This document shows positions 50,791-54,931 of a DNA stretch of 54,931 nt, in pieces. This DNA is from Sphingomonas sp. (GTDB lineage: Bacteria > Pseudomonadota > Alphaproteobacteria > Sphingomonadales > Sphingomonadaceae). Position numbers and translations under genes: made by a program. The notes beneath the pieces are model-generated. The model saw only the letters and a program-made list of their open reading frames with translations. It was not told the origin of the DNA and ran no database searches. Within the stretch, counting starts at the first letter, position 1, and each line of letters begins with the position of its first letter. The DNA lies in assembly GCF_003248515.1 (NCBI RefSeq), contig NZ_QFOB01000018.1, positions 1 through 54,931 of the forward strand. Reading direction: 5' to 3'.

Positions 50791-51144
50791 ATGACCGATC
50801 GTTTTCCTCAACCGCTGTCGATGGCCGTGCGCCGCGGCGACGACGAGGGGACAGGCCTTGGCGTCGCGACCCGCACGCGCACCAAGACGAAGCAGCCTTC
50901 GCCCTACAAGGTGCTGATGCTGAACGACGATTACACGCCGATGGAATTCGTCGTCCTGTGCCTGCAGCGCTTCTTCAAGATGAGCCTGGAGGATGCGACG
51001 CGGGTGATGCTGCACGTCCACCAGACGGGCGTCGGCGTCTGCGGCGTATTCAGCTACGAAGTGGCCGAAACGAAGGTGACGCAGGTGATGGATTTCGCCC
51101 GGCAGAACCAGCATCCGCTGCAATGCACGCTGGAAAAGGCCTAG
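50791..51144 (+). CDS. clpS: ATP-dependent Clp protease adaptor ClpS
   Basis: 117 residues from the ATG at 50791. The ClpS core is PYKVLMLNDDYTPMEFVV with the Asn-Asp pair that reads N-degron residues, and HQTGVGVCGVFSYEVAETKV with the conserved hydrophobic pocket. The N-terminal 35 residues are flexible and basic. ClpS hands N-degron substrates to ClpAP. No clpA gene is adjacent; murA follows instead. Confidence 0.96.
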   Translation: MTDRFPQPLSMAVRRGDDEGTGLGVATRTRTKTKQPSPYKVLMLNDDYTPMEFVVLCLQRFFKMSLEDATRVMLHVHQTGVGVCGVFSYEVAETKVTQVMDFARQNQHPLQCTLEKA

Positions 51145-51385
51145 GCATCGGGATCTGGCTGGCCTGACGATCCGGGCGGTTCGCAAGCGTGCGGGCCTTT
51201 CGTTTTCATCGATATTCGCCTCGGATCATTCAGGCTGCCGCAGATCGGTTCCACCGCAGGGGGCTCGCTCCCTTCACGGCGAGCGCATCGTGCGGGGCCG
51301 ATCGCGGCCGGACTGATCCCCGGAAATGCCCTGATCGCCTCTTAGGTATCTCGCCACCCGCCGCGCCCCGCGATAAGGCGGGATC

Positions 51386-52672
51386 ATGGATCGCATCATC
51401 ATTCGCGGCGGAAAGCCGCTCATCGGCACCGTTCCCATTTCCGGCGCGAAGAATGCAGCCCTCACCCTGCTGCCATGCGCGCTGCTGACGGACGGAAAGC
51501 TCACGCTTTCCAATCTGCCGCGCCTGGCCGACGTGGACAGTTTCGGCCATCTGCTGAACGGGCTGGGCGTATCCACCACGATCGCCGGGGCGACGTCGCC
51601 CAACGGCATCGATCGCGCGATCACGCTGCACGCGGCGGATATCGTTTCTACCGTTGCGCCCTATGATATCGTCCGCAAGATGCGGGCTTCGATCCTCGTG
51701 CTCGGTCCGCTGCTGGCGCGGGCGGGCGAGGCGACGGTTTCGCTGCCCGGTGGCTGCGCGATCGGCAACCGGCCGATCGACCTGCATCTGAAGGGGCTGG
51801 AGGCGCTGGGCGCCGAGATCGAGCTGGCGGCGGGCTATGTGAAGGCGACCGCGCCCCAGGGCGGCCTGCGGGGCGGGCGCGTGACCTTTCCGATCGTGTC
51901 GGTCGGCGCGACCGAGAATGTGCTGATGGCGGCCGTGCTGGCGCGCGGCGAGACGGTGATCGAGAATGCCGCGCGCGAGCCCGAAATCTCGGATTTGTGC
52001 CGCTGCCTTGTTGCGATGGGCGCGGAGATTGCTGGCATCGGCACCGAGCGGCTGGTGGTGCAGGGCAAGGACAAGCTGCACGGCGCCGAATATCGCGTGA
52101 TGCCGGATCGGATCGAGGCGGGCAGCTATGCCTGCGCGGCGGGGATCACCGGCGGCGATCTGCTGCTGGCCGGCGCCAATGCCGACGATATGGGCGCGAT
52201 CCTCGATCCGCTGCGCGAGGCGGGGCTCATCGTGACGCTTGAGGCGAACGGCATCCGCGTGAAGGCCGAAGGGCGGCCGCGCGCGCTGACGCTCTCCACG
52301 GCGCCGTTTCCGGCTTTCCCCACCGACATGCAGGCGCAGTTCATGGCGATGCTGGCGCTGGGCGAGGGGACCAGCGTGCTGACCGAGACGATCTTCGAGA
52401 ATCGCTACATGCACGTGCCGGAACTCACCCGGATGGGCGCCGACATCCAGGTGCATGGCCGCACGGCGATCGTGAAGGGCGTGGCCGGGCTGGTGGGCGC
52501 GCCGGTGATGGCGACCGACCTGCGCGCCTCGATGAGCCTGGTGCTGGCGGGGCTGGCGGCCGCAGGCGAGACGCAGGTGCTGCGCATCTATCATCTCGAT
52601 CGCGGCTATGAGCGACTGGAAGAGAAGCTCTCGGCCGTTGGCGCTGATATCGAGCGCGACGGGGACGGCTGA
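51386..52672 (+). CDS. murA: UDP-N-acetylglucosamine 1-carboxyvinyltransferase
   Basis: 428 residues, the usual MurA length. The opening GKPLIGTVPISGAKNAALTL and the active-site loop SLPGGCAIGNRPIDLHL with the fosfomycin-sensitive Cys (about residue 123) are standard. Later boxes include TDMQAQFMAMLALGEG and VMATDLRASMSLVLAG. It transfers enolpyruvate from PEP to UDP-GlcNAc, the first committed step of peptidoglycan synthesis. AAGG is eight bases before the ATG. The gene follows clpS after 241 bases on the same strand. Confidence 0.97.
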   Translation: MDRIIIRGGKPLIGTVPISGAKNAALTLLPCALLTDGKLTLSNLPRLADVDSFGHLLNGLGVSTTIAGATSPNGIDRAITLHAADIVSTVAPYDIVRKMRASILVLGPLLARAGEATVSLPGGCAIGNRPIDLHLKGLEALGAEIELAAGYVKATAPQGGLRGGRVTFPIVSVGATENVLMAAVLARGETVIENAAREPEISDLCRCLVAMGAEIAGIGTERLVVQGKDKLHGAEYRVMPDRIEAGSYACAAGITGGDLLLAGANADDMGAILDPLREAGLIVTLEANGIRVKAEGRPRALTLSTAPFPAFPTDMQAQFMAMLALGEGTSVLTETIFENRYMHVPELTRMGADIQVHGRTAIVKGVAGLVGAPVMATDLRASMSLVLAGLAAAGETQVLRIYHLDRGYERLEEKLSAVGADIERDGDG

Positions 52673-52910
52673 ACAACCCGCGTCGGCGCGCGCTCGCTTG
52701 TCATGGGGCGATGGGCCATCGCCTTGTGTAACTCCCGCCATTGCGGCCTCGTTCAGGACGTAAGGCGGCAGTGCCGTCGATCCAGGTTATTCCCGCATCC
52801 GGAATATGCGGGAATAGATCCGACATGATGGAAACGCTCGTCGGAGCCCCCTGAAATCCGGGGCATCCGGATGGCGGCGGGCGGCGCATCGGCCCCGCCC
52901 GCCCGGTTGC

Positions 52911-53405
52911 TTACTTCACCTTGGCGGCGATCACCTCGATCTCGACCAGGAAATTCGGGCCGGCCAGCGCGCCGACCTGAATGGCCGAACGGGCGACGGT
53001 GTTCGGGTTGGCGGGCACGTTGAAGAAGGTTTCGAAAGCGGCGTTGACGCCTTCGAAATCCATCTTGCCGAGCTTGGGATCGGGCGCGAGGAACAGGGTC
53101 ATCTTCACGATGTCCGACATCGCATAGCCGCGCTTTTCCAGGATCGCCTTGATCTTGGTGAACGCGCTCATCGCCTGCGTTTTGGTGTCGCCGAATTCGG
53201 TGGGCTTGGCCGGATCGACGGGCGAGGCGAGCTGACCCGAAACATAGAGCGTGGTGGCGCTGGCGGGCACCTCGGCGCTTTCCAGGATGCGCGCGGGCTT
53301 GCCGTTCGTCGCGGGCAGCGTGTTGCGGACAACGCCCTGCGCCGAAGCGGCGGTTGCGCCCAGCGTGGCGAGGGCGAGAAGCGATGACGCGACGAGCTTT
53401 TTCAT
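52911..53405 (-). CDS. Exported RidA family protein
   Basis: 164 residues. A signal peptide is clear (MKKLVASSLLALATLGATAASAQ). The mature part is a RidA/YjgF fold: LYVSGQLASPVDP, KTQAMSAFTKIKAILEKRG, and the trimer-interface FLVEIEVIAAKV. The standard catalytic Arg region reads NTVARSAIQVGALAG, with an Arg at the usual position. RidA deaminates reactive enamine/imine intermediates in the cytosol; an exported version would act in the periplasm, and its substrate is unclear. No terminator or partner gene is seen within 230 bases downstream, and murA is convergent. Confidence 0.9.
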   Translation of the reverse strand: MKKLVASSLLALATLGATAASAQGVVRNTLPATNGKPARILESAEVPASATTLYVSGQLASPVDPAKPTEFGDTKTQAMSAFTKIKAILEKRGYAMSDIVKMTLFLAPDPKLGKMDFEGVNAAFETFFNVPANPNTVARSAIQVGALAGPNFLVEIEVIAAKVK

Positions 53406-53498
53406 CGGGAGAAACCTTTCCTGCGAGATGCCCGGAGCGGGCGGAAATCGGCGGGCGGATTGAAGCCTGTTCGGTGCCCCGCCGCAATGGCCGCGAAC

Positions 53499-53535
53499 GA
53501 AAAAAAGCCCGGGACGAGGCTCGCTCGTCCCGGGC
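53499..53535 (-). terminator. Intrinsic terminator of the TonB receptor gene
   Basis: GCCCGGGACGAG (53507-53518) and its perfect complement (53524-53535) form a 12-bp stem with a five-base loop. On the minus strand the stem is followed by seven T (53500-53506). It sits 16 bases after the receptor stop codon. Confidence 0.93.
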
Positions 53536-53551
53536 CTTTCAGATGATCGGA

Positions 53552-54931
53552 TCAGAACTTCACGCCAACCTTTCCGTACCAGTAGCCGCCCATCACGCCA
53601 TAAGGCGAACTGACCGGATATTTGGTGATGAAGGCGGTGGAGCTGAGCGAATATTGGGCCGCCCGGAATTCATCCGGATAGGCTTTCGGATATTTGTTGA
53701 AGAGGTTGTTCGCGCCGATTGTGAACTTGATCGCGCCGAACTTCACGCTGCCTTCCAGATCGGTGATGAAGGCCGATCCGGCGCTGATATAATAAGCGCG
53801 GTTGCCGTCCGTCGGGAAGGTCGTGAGGAACCCGCTGTTGGCATAATAGGATTCGCGCAGGTTCACCTCAAACCGGTCGAAGGTCCACAGCGCGCCGGCC
53901 GTGGCGCGCCACTTCGGCGTGGTGTTGGTGATCTGCGACTGGGCGTAGACGTCCAGAACCGCGGTCGTCTGGTTCACGCCCGAAGGCGGCGCGGCGACCT
54001 TCTTGATCTTCGTCCGGTTATAGTTGACCGCCAGCGACCAGTCGACGCGGCCGAGGCCGTCGATCGGCGTATAGTAATTGGCGAGGAAATCGAGGCCGGT
54101 CGTCTGCGTCTTCACGCCGTTGACGAAGCTGTTGATCGCCAGCGAACCCGATGCGCCGCCGTTGATGGCGTTGATGACCGACGTGATCGGCACGCCATTA
54201 TTATAGAGAGCGGCGATCACGTTGGGCGAGATGATGCCGGTGCAGGTGCCCCGGTACGCGGCATAGGCGGCCTGCACATCCATGCCCGGCGTGTAGCCGC
54301 TCGGCAGGAAGCGGCAATTGTTGGAATAGCCGGTGAAGCCGCCCGACTGCACGATGCGATCTCGGATGGTGAGGCGATAGCCATCGAGCGTGACGGTGAG
54401 CCTGTCGATCGGGTGAGCGACGACACCGCCGCTGAACGATGTCGATTTCTCAGGCTTCAGGCCGCCGATGCCGAGTGCCGCAGCGCCGGCCGAGTTGGGC
54501 GCGAAGATGCCCGAGAGCGACGACACGCTGACGTTGATGCCCGAATAGAAGCCTTCGGCCAGCGTCGGCGCGCGGAAGCCGGTGGAAACCGTGCCGCGAA
54601 CGGCCAGGGCAGGGGAGATGTCGTAACGGCTGGTGAGCTTGAACACCGTGGTATTGCCGAAATCCGAATAATGTTCGTGACGGACGGCGCCATCGACGAG
54701 CCAAGCCTCCAGTGGCTTCACCGATACATCGAGATATTGCGAGAAATTCTTGCGGCTGTTGGTGCTGGCGTTGGCGGGCGCATAGCCGAAGAAGGACTGG
54801 ATGCCGCCCTGCAGCACGCCGCTGCCGACATAATAAGACGCGGGATCGCCGGCGCGGAGCTGATACTCCTCCCAGCGATATTCGAGGCCACCCGCGATCG
54901 TGACCGGGCTGGCGAGGCCGACCTCCAGTTC
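53552..54931 (-). CDS. TonB-dependent receptor, C-terminal part (cut by the window)
   Basis: The frame is open to the right edge, so about 459 C-terminal residues are visible and the signal peptide and plug are outside. The visible part is the beta-barrel: alternating strands such as FSQYLDVSVKPLEAWLVDGA, GTVSTGFRAPTLAEGFYSG (the conserved GFRAPT box), GVVAHPIDRLTVTLDGYRL, and a C-terminal FGAIKFTIGANNLFNKYP with a last YWYGKVGVKF. The terminal Phe is the outer-membrane insertion signal. Such receptors import siderophores, cobalamin or plant-derived sugars and oligomers in sphingomonads. The substrate is unknown. Confidence 0.95.
   Translation of the reverse strand, partial: ELEVGLASPVTIAGGLEYRWEEYQLRAGDPASYYVGSGVLQGGIQSFFGYAPANASTNSRKNFSQYLDVSVKPLEAWLVDGAVRHEHYSDFGNTTVFKLTSRYDISPALAVRGTVSTGFRAPTLAEGFYSGINVSVSSLSGIFAPNSAGAAALGIGGLKPEKSTSFSGGVVAHPIDRLTVTLDGYRLTIRDRIVQSGGFTGYSNNCRFLPSGYTPGMDVQAAYAAYRGTCTGIISPNVIAALYNNGVPITSVINAINGGASGSLAINSFVNGVKTQTTGLDFLANYYTPIDGLGRVDWSLAVNYNRTKIKKVAAPPSGVNQTTAVLDVYAQSQITNTTPKWRATAGALWTFDRFEVNLRESYYANSGFLTTFPTDGNRAYYISAGSAFITDLEGSVKFGAIKFTIGANNLFNKYPKAYPDEFRAAQYSLSSTAFITKYPVSSPYGVMGGYWYGKVGVKF

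Noticed and set aside
51230..52741. 503-residue minus-strand frame opposite murA
   Set aside because: Antisense of murA; Arg/His-rich without family features.

Overview
The window joins a mobile genomic island (about 1-43,680) to a conserved chromosomal segment (about 43,681-54,931) of an alphaproteobacterium. It is most likely a sphingomonad: the GC content is high, the lepB-rnc-era, pgi, phasin-clpS-murA order and a TonB-dependent receptor are familiar from that family, and small families such as DUF5818, DUF736, DUF2493, DUF3175 and DUF2171 are common there. The species cannot be fixed from the sequence alone.

Island, left part (1-13,021). This is a mixed cargo of small hypothetical genes, a UPF0149/SEC-C protein, a frameshifted universal stress protein remnant, an enoyl-CoA hydratase, a CPA2 cation/proton antiporter with a TrkA-N domain and an exported retropepsin-like protein. 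Regulator/enzyme pairs follow: AraC with a divergent SDR, and HxlR beside an MDR reductase and a divergent alpha/beta hydrolase.

Defence module (13,088-22,117, minus strand). Three overlapping genes encode, in transcription order, a SIR2-type NADase-like protein, a 209-residue helper and a Rad50/SMC-like ATPase with a CPVC zinc-hook motif. This is the layout of a three-component Lamassu/ABC-3C anti-phage system with a SIR2 effector. A fourth, 1,323-residue gene follows in the same direction. It has an Mrr-like nuclease domain, a long TPR-type body and a PIN-like C-terminal domain. I see this four-gene set as the best candidate for an undescribed variant system.

Transfer region (22,118-31,469). 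A hairpin-rich non-coding stretch with a 146-bp nested palindrome leads into DUF736 (with an SSB-like DDEVPF tail), DUF2493 and a small minus-strand gene. A candidate oriT region is followed by a tightly overlapping operon: ribbon-helix-helix protein, TraD coupling protein, MobF relaxase-helicase and lytic transglycosylase. The order oriT / RHH / coupling protein / relaxase matches plasmid R388 (trwA-trwB-trwC). No mating-pair apparatus is in view.

Stress module (31,586-41,562). SDR, hemerythrin, DUF421, CinA-like amidase, HWE-type PAS kinase, SRPBCC, glutathione-independent formaldehyde dehydrogenase-like enzyme, a second SDR, DUF3175, DUF2171, FAD oxidoreductase, flavodoxin-like protein and a small basic protein. 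A perfect EcfG-type promoter and three one-mismatch sites lie in front of these units, suggesting a mobile set tied to the host general stress response.

Island end (41,832-43,680). An excisionase-like HTH protein overlaps a tyrosine integrase. The integrase abuts a 3' fragment of a tRNA-Leu(CAA) gene ending in CCA, the probable attR. The intact tRNA and attL should lie left of the window.

Chromosome (43,705 to the end). folE, an exported retropepsin-like protein, lepB-rnc-era, pgi, a phasin with a histone-like N-terminal tail, clpS, murA, an exported RidA protein and the C-terminal part of a TonB-dependent receptor.
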